DNA of 64,000 nucleotides from RGIG5612 sp017511185 (GCA_017511185.1 JAFWLF010000144.1:4194-68193); one strand, 5' to 3'; positions 43,708 to 52,980 are shown, numbered from the stretch's first letter. Translations and numbers: made by a program. Notes: generated from the letters alone by a model not told the origin.

Positions 43708-45231
43708 GTGGCTGGAATAAATAGAAACATAAAAAAAATATTCGTCTTAGGAATTGGTCTTCTTATGATATTTGTCTTTTTGGCGTTTGGAAAGACTACT
43801 GTATTTGCGGAGGATAACTTAGAGCAGGAAGCAATTCTGGAAGAAGGGGATCAGTCCTCAGACCCGCAGCCGATTTCGTTAAAACCGGGTTGGCAAATGA
43901 TTGATGATAATTGGTATTATGCAGATTCCTCTTCACAGATGGTGACCGGCTGGCTTTATTATATTCGTTCCTGGTACTACCTGGATCCGGAAACAGGTGC
44001 GATGCAGACAGGCTTTGTGACGGTTAATGAGTCCTTGTACTATTTGAACGATGCCGGGATCATGCAGACCGGCTGGCAGAAGCTGGATAGCCAGTGGTAT
44101 TTATTCTCCGGCTCAGGGGCTGCGGAAACAGGTTGGTATAAGTCCGGAACGACCTGGTATTATCTGGACCCGGAAACCGGGGTCATGCAGACCGGCTGGC
44201 AGTATATTGATGATAAATGGTATTACATGAACGCTTCCGGAGCAATGTTGACTGGCTGGCAGAAACTGGATGGCCAGTGGTATCTGTTATCCAGTTCAGG
44301 AGCTGCGGAAACAGGGTGGTATAAGTCCGGTAAGACCTGGTATTATCTGGATCCGGAAACCAGGATCATGCAGACAGAATGGCAGCTTATTGATGATACC
44401 TGGTATTACATGAACGCCTCCGGAGCGATGCAGACCGGCTGGTTGAAACTGGGCAATAACTGGTTTTTGCTCAGCAGCAGCGGAGCGATGCAGACCGGCT
44501 GGCAGAAAGTTAGCGGCAAGTGGTACTACCTGGATCCGGAAAATGGCGGCATGCAGACCGGATGGATCCTGGTCGATGATGTCTGGTATTTTTTAAACAG
44601 TAATGGCTCCTTGTTTACCGGATGGCTGAAGTCGGGAAGCACATGGTATTATCTGACGTCTAATGGTTTGTGTTTTACCGGTTTAGCGCCTTGGTATGGA
44701 GATTATTATTATGTAGCAGAAGGCGTATATGACCCAACCTATAATGGAAAGGCCACTATCCCGGGTCTGAGCCAGGAATTAGATGTTGTTAATGGAAGAA
44801 CACCGGGGGGATTGGTACAGCCTTCAGATGCTATCATAAAAAGAGTCCAAAAAATAATAGAAGATAATAAGATCAAAAATCTGTGGGACGCATTCAACTG
44901 GTGTGTTATGACTTATTCCGTTTATACGACAGGCGGAGGATATGGAACCGCGTATTATGCAGATTATGGGTTGGATCATCACTACGGCAATTGTTATGTC
45001 ATGGCAGCAACATTTGTCGTCATGGCAAGACAATTAGGCTTTGAAGCTTATCAGATCTCTGGATATATCGCGAGTACATATATCCATTCCTGGACAGAAG
45101 TAAAGGTAAATGGAAAGTTTTATGTGTTTGATCCTGATTTTGTAGTGGACCAGGGAGGAAACGGATTCCAGATCAATTATGGAGATAAAGGCACCTGGAG
45201 ATATACAGATGCTTACAGGATGAGTAACTGA
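43708..45231 (+). CDS. choline-binding repeat protein with transglutaminase-like domain
   Basis: 507 residues from GTG 43708, chosen because AAGGGG lies seven bases upstream; TTG 43675 lacks a site. A signal peptide (about 1-35) is followed by a short acidic stretch and about 13-14 choline-binding repeats (60-330). The C-terminal transglutaminase-like domain has Cys429 in GNCYVMAATF, His460 in IHSWTEV and Asp475 in FDPDF, a complete Cys-His-Asp triad. Such bacterial domains usually cleave peptides or modify walls rather than cross-link glutamine. It ends one base before the LicC gene. Confidence 0.85.
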   Translation: MAGINRNIKKIFVLGIGLLMIFVFLAFGKTTVFAEDNLEQEAILEEGDQSSDPQPISLKPGWQMIDDNWYYADSSSQMVTGWLYYIRSWYYLDPETGAMQTGFVTVNESLYYLNDAGIMQTGWQKLDSQWYLFSGSGAAETGWYKSGTTWYYLDPETGVMQTGWQYIDDKWYYMNASGAMLTGWQKLDGQWYLLSSSGAAETGWYKSGKTWYYLDPETRIMQTEWQLIDDTWYYMNASGAMQTGWLKLGNNWFLLSSSGAMQTGWQKVSGKWYYLDPENGGMQTGWILVDDVWYFLNSNGSLFTGWLKSGSTWYYLTSNGLCFTGLAPWYGDYYYVAEGVYDPTYNGKATIPGLSQELDVVNGRTPGGLVQPSDAIIKRVQKIIEDNKIKNLWDAFNWCVMTYSVYTTGGGYGTAYYADYGLDHHYGNCYVMAATFVVMARQLGFEAYQISGYIASTYIHSWTEVKVNGKFYVFDPDFVVDQGGNGFQINYGDKGTWRYTDAYRMSN

Positions 45232-45232
45232 C

Positions 45233-46099
45233 ATGAAGGTAGATAATGCTCTTATTATGGCGGCTGGGGCTTCCAGCCGCTTTGCGCCGCTTTCATATGA
45301 AAAACCAAAGGCATTGATTGACGTAAGGGGAGAGATCCTGATCGAACGTCAGATACGTCAATTGCTTGCTGCAGGTATTTCGGATATCTACATTGCAGTG
45401 GGATATAAGGCAGAGCAATTTGAGTATCTGACCGGAAAATATGGCGTACATCTGATTCAGAACTATGAGTATCTGACCCGGAATAATAACAGCTCTATCT
45501 GGGCTGCAAAAGATATTCTGCGGAACACTTATATTTGCTCTGCGGATAATTATTTTACGGAAAATCCTTTTGAACCAGAAGTGGATCATGCATATTATGC
45601 CGCTGTGTATGTATCCGGACAAACGGATGAATGGTGTATGCATGAAGATGAAGAAGGATTTGTGGATTCCGTAGTCGTTGGCGGAAATGATTCCTGGGTC
45701 ATGCTGGGACAGTCTTTTTGGGACGAAACATTCAGCAGGAAGTTTTTGGATATTTTGCAAAAGGAGTATCAGGACCCAGACACTGCAGTGAAACTATGGG
45801 AAACAATCTATATCGAACATATAGCTGATCTGAAGCTTAAAATACGAAAGTATGATGCAGACAGGATCTTTGAGTTTGACACCCTGGATGAATTGAGGGG
45901 GTTTGACAAAAGCTACCGGACAAACACCAGATCTTCGATCTTGAAGAGCATTGCATCTGAATTGGGCGTAGGAGAGGAATGCCTTGTTCATCTTTGCACC
46001 CTGAAAGATAATACGGCGGAAGCGATCGGATTTACTTTTGACTGCGGGAATCGGCAGTATCGTTATTTCTATGACCAAAAGCGTCTGGAAATTCTTTAA
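45233..46099 (+). CDS. LicC-like cytidylyltransferase with a kinase-like remnant
   Basis: 288 residues. NALIMAAGASSRFAPLSYEK and RNTYICSADNYFTENPF are nucleotidyltransferase segments, aligned with the middle part of the 40321 fusion (RNTYILPCDIWCRVNPF). The end, from about residue 232, reads SILKSIASELGVGEECLVH, CNRQYRYFYDQ-like text, which aligns with the first strands of the fusion's kinase domain (IQIAANALHAQPEDIIDI). It stops before the kinase catalytic motifs. This suggests descent from a LicC-LicA fusion that lost the kinase. It likely makes a second CDP-activated base. Confidence 0.8.
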   Translation: MKVDNALIMAAGASSRFAPLSYEKPKALIDVRGEILIERQIRQLLAAGISDIYIAVGYKAEQFEYLTGKYGVHLIQNYEYLTRNNNSSIWAAKDILRNTYICSADNYFTENPFEPEVDHAYYAAVYVSGQTDEWCMHEDEEGFVDSVVVGGNDSWVMLGQSFWDETFSRKFLDILQKEYQDPDTAVKLWETIYIEHIADLKLKIRKYDADRIFEFDTLDELRGFDKSYRTNTRSSILKSIASELGVGEECLVHLCTLKDNTAEAIGFTFDCGNRQYRYFYDQKRLEIL

Positions 46100-46147
46100 A
46101 CATTCAAAAAAAACTATTTTCCTCTTTCGCAGAGATTTGATTTTCTG

Positions 46148-46153
46148 TATAAT
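46148..46153 (+). promoter_or_regulatory. -10 element before the lipoprotein gene
   Basis: TATAAT 37 bases before the TTG start, with no good -35. Weak on its own. Confidence 0.35.
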
Positions 46154-46184
46154 TAAAAAAACGTTTATTTGGAGGAGTACCTCA

Positions 46185-46979
46185 TTGAAAAACAGATTAA
46201 CAGGAATCGTTTTAGCGCTTGGCATCATAGTTTGTCTTCTTGGAGTCACCGCCTGCAGTGAATCATCAAGCCCAAGCAAAGCACCTGCAGGATCAATTGG
46301 TTCTGCGGGGTCAGCAGCATTTATTCCTTCTTCATCCGCATCTGGTTTTGTTTCCTCATCTGCATCATCTGGATTTGCAGCTGTAGAGCCGGCAATCGTG
46401 AGAAAGACGATTGGAAAAATGGGAAAAGAATCTACGACAAAAAAGGTAACGCTTGTAAATCTGACCGGACAGAATATCGTCAGCTTTTCGATCAAACATT
46501 CCCTGGAACAGCAGTTTGGCGCCAATATGCTGGAGGCAGGCGATGTGTTTGCCATGGATGAATCAAGGGACGTTTATTACGATATGGGACCTGCGTTAGA
46601 TGCGCAGGCTGCACAGACACCAGAAGAAAAAAGTAAGAATCTATACCTGACATACAATGTTCAGATCGTTCTTGCAGATGGCTCAACGATCACCTTGCAT
46701 GATTTCCCATTTAATGAGTTGGAAAAGGGAAGGATTCTGTTCCAGAACTGGACTGGATTTCTGGAGTATGAGAATCCTTTGACGGGAGAAGATATTATCA
46801 CACGTCAGCATGAAGCAGATGCGAACGCTGCAGATCAGGCTGCAGCCTATGCAGCGCAGCAGGAGCAATGGGCACAACAGCAGCAGTGGGCAGCACAGCA
46901 ACAGCAACAGCAGCAATACGTTGCTCCAGCACAGAATAATGATGCCGGATGTGTGGGCGACCCGAGTTTAGTATGGTGA
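46185..46979 (+). CDS. putative lipoprotein with Gln-rich C-terminus
   Basis: 264 residues from TTG 46185, supported by GGAGGAG seven bases upstream; longer readings run through the promoter. The signal ends in the lipobox VTAC (Cys24). A Ser/Ala-rich linker follows (25-70), then a domain with VTLVNLTGQNIVSFSIK and LYLTYNVQIVLADGSTITLHDFPF, and a C-terminal region rich in Gln and Ala (repeated QQWAAQQQ). I do not recognise the middle domain. It lies two bases before an acyltransferase gene. Confidence 0.65.
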   Translation: MKNRLTGIVLALGIIVCLLGVTACSESSSPSKAPAGSIGSAGSAAFIPSSSASGFVSSSASSGFAAVEPAIVRKTIGKMGKESTTKKVTLVNLTGQNIVSFSIKHSLEQQFGANMLEAGDVFAMDESRDVYYDMGPALDAQAAQTPEEKSKNLYLTYNVQIVLADGSTITLHDFPFNELEKGRILFQNWTGFLEYENPLTGEDIITRQHEADANAADQAAAYAAQQEQWAQQQQWAAQQQQQQQYVAPAQNNDAGCVGDPSLVW

Positions 46980-46980
46980 T

Positions 46981-48072
46981 ATGAAAAAGATTCTTTATTT
47001 ATCTTATTTACGGGCCGTTGCATGTATTTCTATCATTATTTTGCATACGGTCGATGTCGCTGTCATTTTATATCAGGATCAAATAACAAACGGGGAGAGA
47101 ATTGCTTCTCTCTCCGTTGTTCATTGTATGATGTGGGCAGTGCCGTGTTTTGTTATGGTTACAGGCACGCTTCTTCTTAACAAGAATCGGACCGTAACGA
47201 TCAAGGATGTTTTCCGCAAGTATATTCTGCGGATACTCATCGCGCTTATAGCTTTTTCCCTTATCTTTGCCTTGTTTGACATGCTGATGAATAAAGACGG
47301 TTTTGGAGCAGCGTTCCTGGCGAAAGGTTTTTTGAATGCATTGACCGGAAATGGCTGGGCACACATGTGGTATTTGTATCTGCTGATCGGGCTTTATCTG
47401 CTTTTGATCTTTTATCGTGCGGTTGCAAACCATGTCTCGGATTCAGAATACCGTTTTCTTCTGATCGTTTATGCGGTATTCCTTTCTTTGCTTCCCCTGT
47501 TAAATATGTGGAATGCAAAAGTTGGTTTTTATATTCATGTATCTACGATCTATCCGTTCTACCTGTTCGCGGGCTATGCGATTGCGGAAAGTAAACTGAA
47601 GATCAAAAAGGGCATTAGTATTATACTGATGCTGATCGGTATTATCGGGATTGTTGGTTTTACTATTCTGAATGCAAAAGATGCCAGAATCTCTAACGGT
47701 AATTTATTAGGCTATTCTTCCATTTTTGTTCTGCTGCTGGCAGTGGGCGTCTTCTCATTCGTTAAGAATTTCTTTGGGCTGACAGACGTCATAGAGCAGA
47801 AAACAGTTGGAGCAGAGGAAACTGGAATACCTGCACCGAAAAAACCTGGAATAATAGGTAAGGTTTTTCTGGAAATTGACCGGTGTTCCTTTGGGATTTA
47901 CCTGATTCATATGATCTTCGTCCGTCTTGTTCTGCGGTACTGGCGATTGAACCCTTATACCTCGAACGTGACCATCCTTGTTTTTGCTGGACTGGTTCTT
48001 GCTATTCTGATCGTTTCTTACGGGATCACGGCTTTGCTCAAGCTGATCCCCGGGGTAAAAAAGATATTGTAA
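46981..48072 (+). CDS. acyltransferase family 3 integral membrane protein
   Basis: 363 residues, about ten membrane segments. YLRAVACISIIILHTVD has the Acyl_transf_3 His, followed by PCFVMVTGTLLL and, near the end, CSFGIYLIHMIFVRL. It acylates sugars or other substrates, perhaps on the glycan of this locus. A basic/acidic loop around 275-300 is unusual but not informative. It is followed by a strong terminator. Confidence 0.82.
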   Translation: MKKILYLSYLRAVACISIIILHTVDVAVILYQDQITNGERIASLSVVHCMMWAVPCFVMVTGTLLLNKNRTVTIKDVFRKYILRILIALIAFSLIFALFDMLMNKDGFGAAFLAKGFLNALTGNGWAHMWYLYLLIGLYLLLIFYRAVANHVSDSEYRFLLIVYAVFLSLLPLLNMWNAKVGFYIHVSTIYPFYLFAGYAIAESKLKIKKGISIILMLIGIIGIVGFTILNAKDARISNGNLLGYSSIFVLLLAVGVFSFVKNFFGLTDVIEQKTVGAEETGIPAPKKPGIIGKVFLEIDRCSFGIYLIHMIFVRLVLRYWRLNPYTSNVTILVFAGLVLAILIVSYGITALLKLIPGVKKIL

Positions 48073-48091
48073 TATTCTGGACTTTTCATGT

Positions 48092-48127
48092 AAAAAGCGT
48101 CCGCTATAGAGCGGACGCTTTTTTTTG
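48092..48127 (+). terminator. rho-independent terminator
   Basis: AAAAGCGTCCGCT, short loop, AGCGGACGCTTTTTTTT; the stem has about 11-12 pairs. Confidence 0.85.
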
Positions 48128-48152
48128 TTGCAGGCCTTTTCTCTTCTATAAT
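48125..48152 (+). promoter_or_regulatory. promoter of the 5'-nucleotidase-like gene
   Basis: TTGTTG (48125-48130, inside the terminator tail), a 16-base spacer and TATAAT (48147-48152). Confidence 0.45.
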
Positions 48153-48210
48153 ATAATTATTCTACAATTGAATTAATCAGTTGATATTTAGAAAGGAGAA
48201 GTATTTGGGG

Positions 48211-51045
48211 ATGAAGAAGTATTGGAAAAGAATGCTCGCAGGGATCCTCATCGTTATTTTTGCTCTTTCCTCAGCGGTTGCAGCGTTTGCAGCTACACCG
48301 GAAACGACAGAAGATTATGATGAAGTGATTGCGATCATTCATACGAATGATGTGCATGGACACATCGAAGTGGAGCCATATGTCAAAGGACTTGCAGATC
48401 AGATGAAGGCATCCGGAGATTATTCTCTGGTTCTGACAGTTTCTGCAGGTGATGTTTACACTGGAGGACATGCCGTAGCTGGCTACTATAATGGAGAATT
48501 GATTCCGGCTATTGAAGATCAGGTCTATGACGTGATCGTCCCTGGTAATAATGATTTCCCTTCGGGTATTCCGAGCAACGTTCTTCTATCTGCTCTGTAT
48601 ACACATACGAAAACCATATGTGCAAACATCCAAGTCAAAGAAGACACGGATATGGCAGCATTTGCAGCAGCATACAGTCCTAAGATTGGAAAAGAAGACT
48701 TTGCAGCTATGTATGATGGCGTCAGCCTGAGCAGCGAAGACGGCTCGCTGGATTTTTCGGAATTAGGCCTTGGAACAATTGCTGCTGGCAATTCTCCATG
48801 GCAGGAGACTTTGATCATCGAAACACCAAAGGGAACCAAACTGGGATTGTTTGGCCTTACCTGCACCTACATTGGACAAACGCAGGGAACCGTTAATGCA
48901 GCAAAAGAAAGCGTTGCTTCTTTGAAAGAGGATGGCGCAGATGCAATCGTTGGCATAGCACACACTGGCTGGATGGGCGAAGGCTCAACAGACCCATCTC
49001 AGGTTAATGACACCAACTCCTGGGTCGTAGCAAATGAAGTGCAGGACATGGATGCTTTGATCGATTCCCACACACATTCCATTATTAATGATGGTAATGG
49101 CTGCTATGTAGGAGATAATAAAGTTTTGGTCAATCAGGCTTCCTGTTTTGGTAAATGCATTGGTATCATGTACATTTACCTGAAAGAAGGCAAAGTTGTA
49201 GATAAAAAGGCAGAACTACTCAGAGATGAAGCAGTTTCAGCTATTACACCGGATCCTGCAGTACAGGCGATTGTAGATGCTGCGTTTGAAAGACTGTTTG
49301 CAATCGCAGGTGAGCCGGTAGCAACAGCTCCTTATTACTTAAACGGAGGCACAGACATTACGAATGTGGGAGGTCATGTTCGCGGCAATGAGACGAATAT
49401 GGGCGATTTTATTACTGACGTCCTCCGTGCAGCAGCATCTGAAAAAGCAGGTGTAGAATTTGCTTTTTCCTTCATTCCGGGATACTGCGTTCGTTCTTCG
49501 GTTGAAGAAAGTTCTGATATTACAAATATCGAGATTGCTTCTATTTTCGGAATGCCTTTCAGACTTGGACCGAAAGTTTATTCCGCACAGGAAATTGTGA
49601 ATCTGGTGACAGATTCTGTGTCATCTGTAAATCCTTCCTTTGGAGCAAAATTCATGCAGTTTTCCGGCATCAGTGTAAAATACACTGCCAAAACTGCTGA
49701 AGGAAAAACGACTGGTACGCCAGTTCAGATCAAAGTTGGTGACACTTTGATCTACGATGCAAATGAAGGTGGACTTCAGGTGGATGATGACTGGAGTGTA
49801 CTCGGTTTAAGAAACCTTCATCCGAATGACAGCGCATGGGATGGCTCAGAGGATGAACTGATCGCGAAAAGCATTGATGAGGTAAAAGTATTATTCCACG
49901 ATTATCTTGCAACACATGAAGAGGGTAAAGATTATACGTTCTATCCTAACACGATTGCTCCGGCAGGAAGAATCGTTGAAGTAGCTGATTATGCAGCAGT
50001 GATCGCTGCACAGAAAAAAGCCGATGCACTGGATCCGGATCTTTATACCGAAGAGACCTGGCAGGCTGTAGAAGAGGCTCTTTCAGCTGTTGTTGAAGAT
50101 CTGGATGGATCACATCAGGCAGAAGTTGATGCAATGGCAGAAGCAATTGAAGAAGCAATTGCTGCTTTGAAAGTGGCTACCATTCCGTACTACGGCGACA
50201 AAGTATTCTTTGTTAAATCTTCTTTGGCAGATGCAGATGAATTCGGAATGTGGAGAATTCAAGAGGGCACTACAGTAAAACTTGATGGAGACAATGTCCT
50301 GATCCATATCGTACCGAAAAACATCACGACATACGGCTGGATGCATTGGGGCGGAACGAATGAAGAACTCACAAAAGACGTGGCTTTGAATGAAGACGGA
50401 ACTATCGATCTGGTTTTGAGTACAGATTACTGCGGCTATGCACATCCGATCGCACCGATCAAGAAAACAGACGGAGGAACGACATCCGCTCAGTATTACC
50501 TTGCTATCCCTGCAAAGAACAAATTGCTCGTCAATGAAATGGATGAGATCCAGCAAGCTATTGATGAACTGCAGAAGCAGCTTGATGAACTGAAAGAACA
50601 GCTTACAGTCAAACCAGGCTGGAATAAAGACGGAGATAACTGGGTATTCTATGATGAGTCTTATCATCAGGTCAAAGGCTGGCTGAAAGACGGTGGAAAA
50701 TGGTACTTCCTGGACAAGGTGACCGGCATCATGAAGACCGGATGGGTGGATGATGAAGGAACCTGGTATTACATGAATGCATCCGGTGCAATGCAGACGG
50801 GCTGGCAGAAGATTGGCAATACCTGGTATTATCTGAAAAACTCCGGTGCCATGGCAGCTAGCGAGTGGTGCGGAGGTTACTGGCTGAACGCAAACGGAAG
50901 CTGGACCTATCAGCCGATCGGATCCTGGAAGAAGAACAGCGTTGGCTGGTGGTTTGGAGATACCTCAGGCTGGTATGCAAAGAGCACAACGCAGAAGATA
51001 GATGGTGTTGACTACACCTTTGATGCAAACGGATATTGGAAATAG
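48211..51045 (+). CDS. choline-binding repeat protein with 5'-nucleotidase-like metallophosphatase domain
   Basis: 944 residues from ATG 48211 (GGAG upstream; TTG 48205 also possible). Signal peptide to about 28. The phosphoesterase domain has DVHGH (Asp47, His49), GDV (Asp81), His251, and DSHTHS (His287, His289), but the GNHE motif reads GNNDF (113-114), so the catalytic His is replaced by Asn. Then come the 5'-nucleotidase C-terminal domain (NMGDFITDVLR), a FIVAR-like helical segment (about 590-650), a coiled coil, about four choline-binding repeats, and a tail module shared with the 51247 protein (GSWKKN, GWWFGDTSGWYAK). Secreted and surface bound; substrate unknown. Confidence 0.85.
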   Translation: MKKYWKRMLAGILIVIFALSSAVAAFAATPETTEDYDEVIAIIHTNDVHGHIEVEPYVKGLADQMKASGDYSLVLTVSAGDVYTGGHAVAGYYNGELIPAIEDQVYDVIVPGNNDFPSGIPSNVLLSALYTHTKTICANIQVKEDTDMAAFAAAYSPKIGKEDFAAMYDGVSLSSEDGSLDFSELGLGTIAAGNSPWQETLIIETPKGTKLGLFGLTCTYIGQTQGTVNAAKESVASLKEDGADAIVGIAHTGWMGEGSTDPSQVNDTNSWVVANEVQDMDALIDSHTHSIINDGNGCYVGDNKVLVNQASCFGKCIGIMYIYLKEGKVVDKKAELLRDEAVSAITPDPAVQAIVDAAFERLFAIAGEPVATAPYYLNGGTDITNVGGHVRGNETNMGDFITDVLRAAASEKAGVEFAFSFIPGYCVRSSVEESSDITNIEIASIFGMPFRLGPKVYSAQEIVNLVTDSVSSVNPSFGAKFMQFSGISVKYTAKTAEGKTTGTPVQIKVGDTLIYDANEGGLQVDDDWSVLGLRNLHPNDSAWDGSEDELIAKSIDEVKVLFHDYLATHEEGKDYTFYPNTIAPAGRIVEVADYAAVIAAQKKADALDPDLYTEETWQAVEEALSAVVEDLDGSHQAEVDAMAEAIEEAIAALKVATIPYYGDKVFFVKSSLADADEFGMWRIQEGTTVKLDGDNVLIHIVPKNITTYGWMHWGGTNEELTKDVALNEDGTIDLVLSTDYCGYAHPIAPIKKTDGGTTSAQYYLAIPAKNKLLVNEMDEIQQAIDELQKQLDELKEQLTVKPGWNKDGDNWVFYDESYHQVKGWLKDGGKWYFLDKVTGIMKTGWVDDEGTWYYMNASGAMQTGWQKIGNTWYYLKNSGAMAASEWCGGYWLNANGSWTYQPIGSWKKNSVGWWFGDTSGWYAKSTTQKIDGVDYTFDANGYWK

Positions 51046-51100
51046 GATTTTTCCGGTACGAAGTGTGATCACATTAAAGAAATAGTTTTTAAAGTAGTAA

Positions 51101-51134
51101 GTGGTGTCCGGCGTTTGCCGGACACTGCTTTTTT
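51101..51134 (+). terminator. rho-independent terminator
   Basis: GTGTCCGGC, GTTT-type loop, GCCGGACAC, then CTGCTTTTTTG. Strong 9-pair stem. Confidence 0.8.
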
Positions 51135-51246
51135 GAGGAAAGCAATCTTTACCCAGAATGGTAATTATAATAAAATATAATAGCTTAACCAAAGTGAACA
51201 GAGAGTTTACCTTCAAAGGACATAGATAATAATTAAGAATAACAAG

Positions 51247-52836
51247 ATGAGAAGCAAACGGCTGGTATGTTCTATATTGATTTTTCTTGCTGTTTTTACT
51301 GCATTTCCGTCTGAACTGGTTATTGCAGATGAGACAAATCCTGAAGTAGAAACAAGTATAGATGCAGGCTGGGAGACCGATGAAGACTCCGGGAAAGTAA
51401 AGTACCGTAAGGAAGATGGAACCTATGCTCGGGGCTGGTTGTTCATAGATGAAAACTGGTTCTGGTTTGATGAGGACGGATCCCGTTGCTCCGGGTGGAT
51501 CAAACCGGCAAGTGCATGGTATTTTCTGGAAGAGGATGGAAAAATGGCTACCGGCTGGAAGTATCTTGATCAAAGATGGTACTATCTGAATCCGGTATCC
51601 GGGGCCATGAAAGAAGGATGGCTGAAATGGAATAATAACTGGTATTATCTGTTTCCCGGAAGCGGAGCAATGGCCAGTGGCGGCTGGTATACGATCAATG
51701 GGAAAAACTATTGTTTTTTTAAAGGCGGAAGCTGGAATCAAAATGCAGAACTTTGGACCCTGACTTCTGCGATAGATACAGCCACAGCGAATGCAGGCTG
51801 GAATGTGTCCGTGACCAATGGATCGCTTTCCGACACAATGATAAAAAAACTGAATGACGACATGCTGGCAATGTGGAATGCAGGGTTTGACGTAGGATTC
51901 CTGCTGCTGGATATTTATTCCGGGACAGTCATAACCGGGAATCCAAATAAGTATTTTTACAGTGCATCAACTCTAAAAGGGCCTTATGCCTGTGCGATTG
52001 CTTTAAAGGATCCGTACAGGGCAGCGGATTATAAAGATTTGATCTGGTCGACGATTTCCCAGTCGAACAATGAAGCGTATATCTCACTTCGCAATACGTT
52101 TGGATCTGGTGCCATGAGCAGCTATATGTTCGAAGCAGGCGTTTCAGGCGTATCGCCATCTGAAAACTATACGGATGAAAGAGTAAAAGATCTTGCAAAA
52201 CTCTGGGTGAGAAATTATGAATTTTTTTGTCAGGGGGAAGCAAATGTAAGCTGGGTGCGGCCATACTTTCGGCATACCAAAAATTCTTATATGGATGCAT
52301 CGATTGGATATCGACATATCGTCTATTCCAAGGCAGGATGGGAATGGGGACCGACATCTCATCATGTCGTCTTCAATGATGGCGGCATAGTGATGAAAGC
52401 AGGAGCACCATATATTTTAGCCATTTTATCTAATGGACGTTCCGGAACAGATGACGGGAAACTTCAGGCATTTGTTCGTGATCTGGATGCAGCCCACACA
52501 GAGCTGACCGGGGTTGGCTGGCTTTATGAAAACGACAATTGGTATTATCTGGGATCGGAAGGGAAAAAGCTGACCGGCTGGCAGTTTATTAATGGAAACT
52601 GGTATTATATGAAGGCGGACGGATCAATGGCCGCGGAAGAATGGGTAGAAGGATACTATTGGGTCAGCAAAAGCGGTGCATGGAAATATGAACCGAAAGG
52701 TTCCTGGAAAAAGAATCAAAGAGGCTGGTGGTTTGGAGATACTTCCGGTTGGTATGCAAAAGATGAAACCATTAAGATTAATAACGTGGACTATTCATTT
52801 GATGAAGAGGGATATTGGATAGAGGAAACAGAGTGA
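51247..52836 (+). CDS. choline-binding repeat protein with beta-lactamase-like serine hydrolase domain
   Basis: 529 residues. The signal peptide (1-27) is followed by four to five choline-binding repeats (about 55-165). The next segment (about 170-420) is a serine hydrolase-like domain with SxxK (Ser241-Thr-Leu-Lys244), SNN (Ser273, Asn275) and KAG (362-364), the three penicillin-binding motifs. No clear class A Glu/omega loop was found. Further choline-binding repeats and a terminal module shared with the 48211 protein follow. Insertion between repeats points to a surface-attached peptidase or beta-lactam-like enzyme. The ribosome binding site is weak. Confidence 0.83.
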   Translation: MRSKRLVCSILIFLAVFTAFPSELVIADETNPEVETSIDAGWETDEDSGKVKYRKEDGTYARGWLFIDENWFWFDEDGSRCSGWIKPASAWYFLEEDGKMATGWKYLDQRWYYLNPVSGAMKEGWLKWNNNWYYLFPGSGAMASGGWYTINGKNYCFFKGGSWNQNAELWTLTSAIDTATANAGWNVSVTNGSLSDTMIKKLNDDMLAMWNAGFDVGFLLLDIYSGTVITGNPNKYFYSASTLKGPYACAIALKDPYRAADYKDLIWSTISQSNNEAYISLRNTFGSGAMSSYMFEAGVSGVSPSENYTDERVKDLAKLWVRNYEFFCQGEANVSWVRPYFRHTKNSYMDASIGYRHIVYSKAGWEWGPTSHHVVFNDGGIVMKAGAPYILAILSNGRSGTDDGKLQAFVRDLDAAHTELTGVGWLYENDNWYYLGSEGKKLTGWQFINGNWYYMKADGSMAAEEWVEGYYWVSKSGAWKYEPKGSWKKNQRGWWFGDTSGWYAKDETIKINNVDYSFDEEGYWIEETE

Positions 52837-52858
52837 TCTGATCCAACCATACGATTTA

Positions 52859-52898
52859 CAAGGGTTGACGGCCGGAAAAGGCAGCCAGCCCTTTTTTT
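52859..52898 (+). terminator. rho-independent terminator
   Basis: AAGGGTTG...CAGCCCTTTTTTT with an imperfect stem and G-U pairs, then a T run, downstream of the 51247 gene. Confidence 0.65.
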
Positions 52899-52930
52899 GA
52901 TTACTTGGTAAATTTTCTTAAAAATACCCC

Positions 52931-52964
52931 TTGACACATAATACTATGCGGCGTATAGTATTAT
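52931..52964 (+). promoter_or_regulatory. PadR-operon promoter with overlapping inverted-repeat operator
   Basis: TTGACA (52931-52936), 17-base spacer and TATAGT (52954-52959). A perfect inverted repeat with ten-base arms ATAATACTAT (52938-52947) and ATAGTATTAT (52955-52964), seven bases apart, covers the spacer and -10. This is the arrangement expected for autorepression by PadR, whose gene starts 17 bases further on. Confidence 0.8.
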
Positions 52965-52980
52965 ACGACAGGAGGTAATT

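Noticed and set aside
46038..46184. Longer start of the lipoprotein gene inside the LicC gene
   Set aside because: It would cross the end of the LicC gene and the -10 element; TTG 46185 has GGAGGAG and gives a proper signal peptide.
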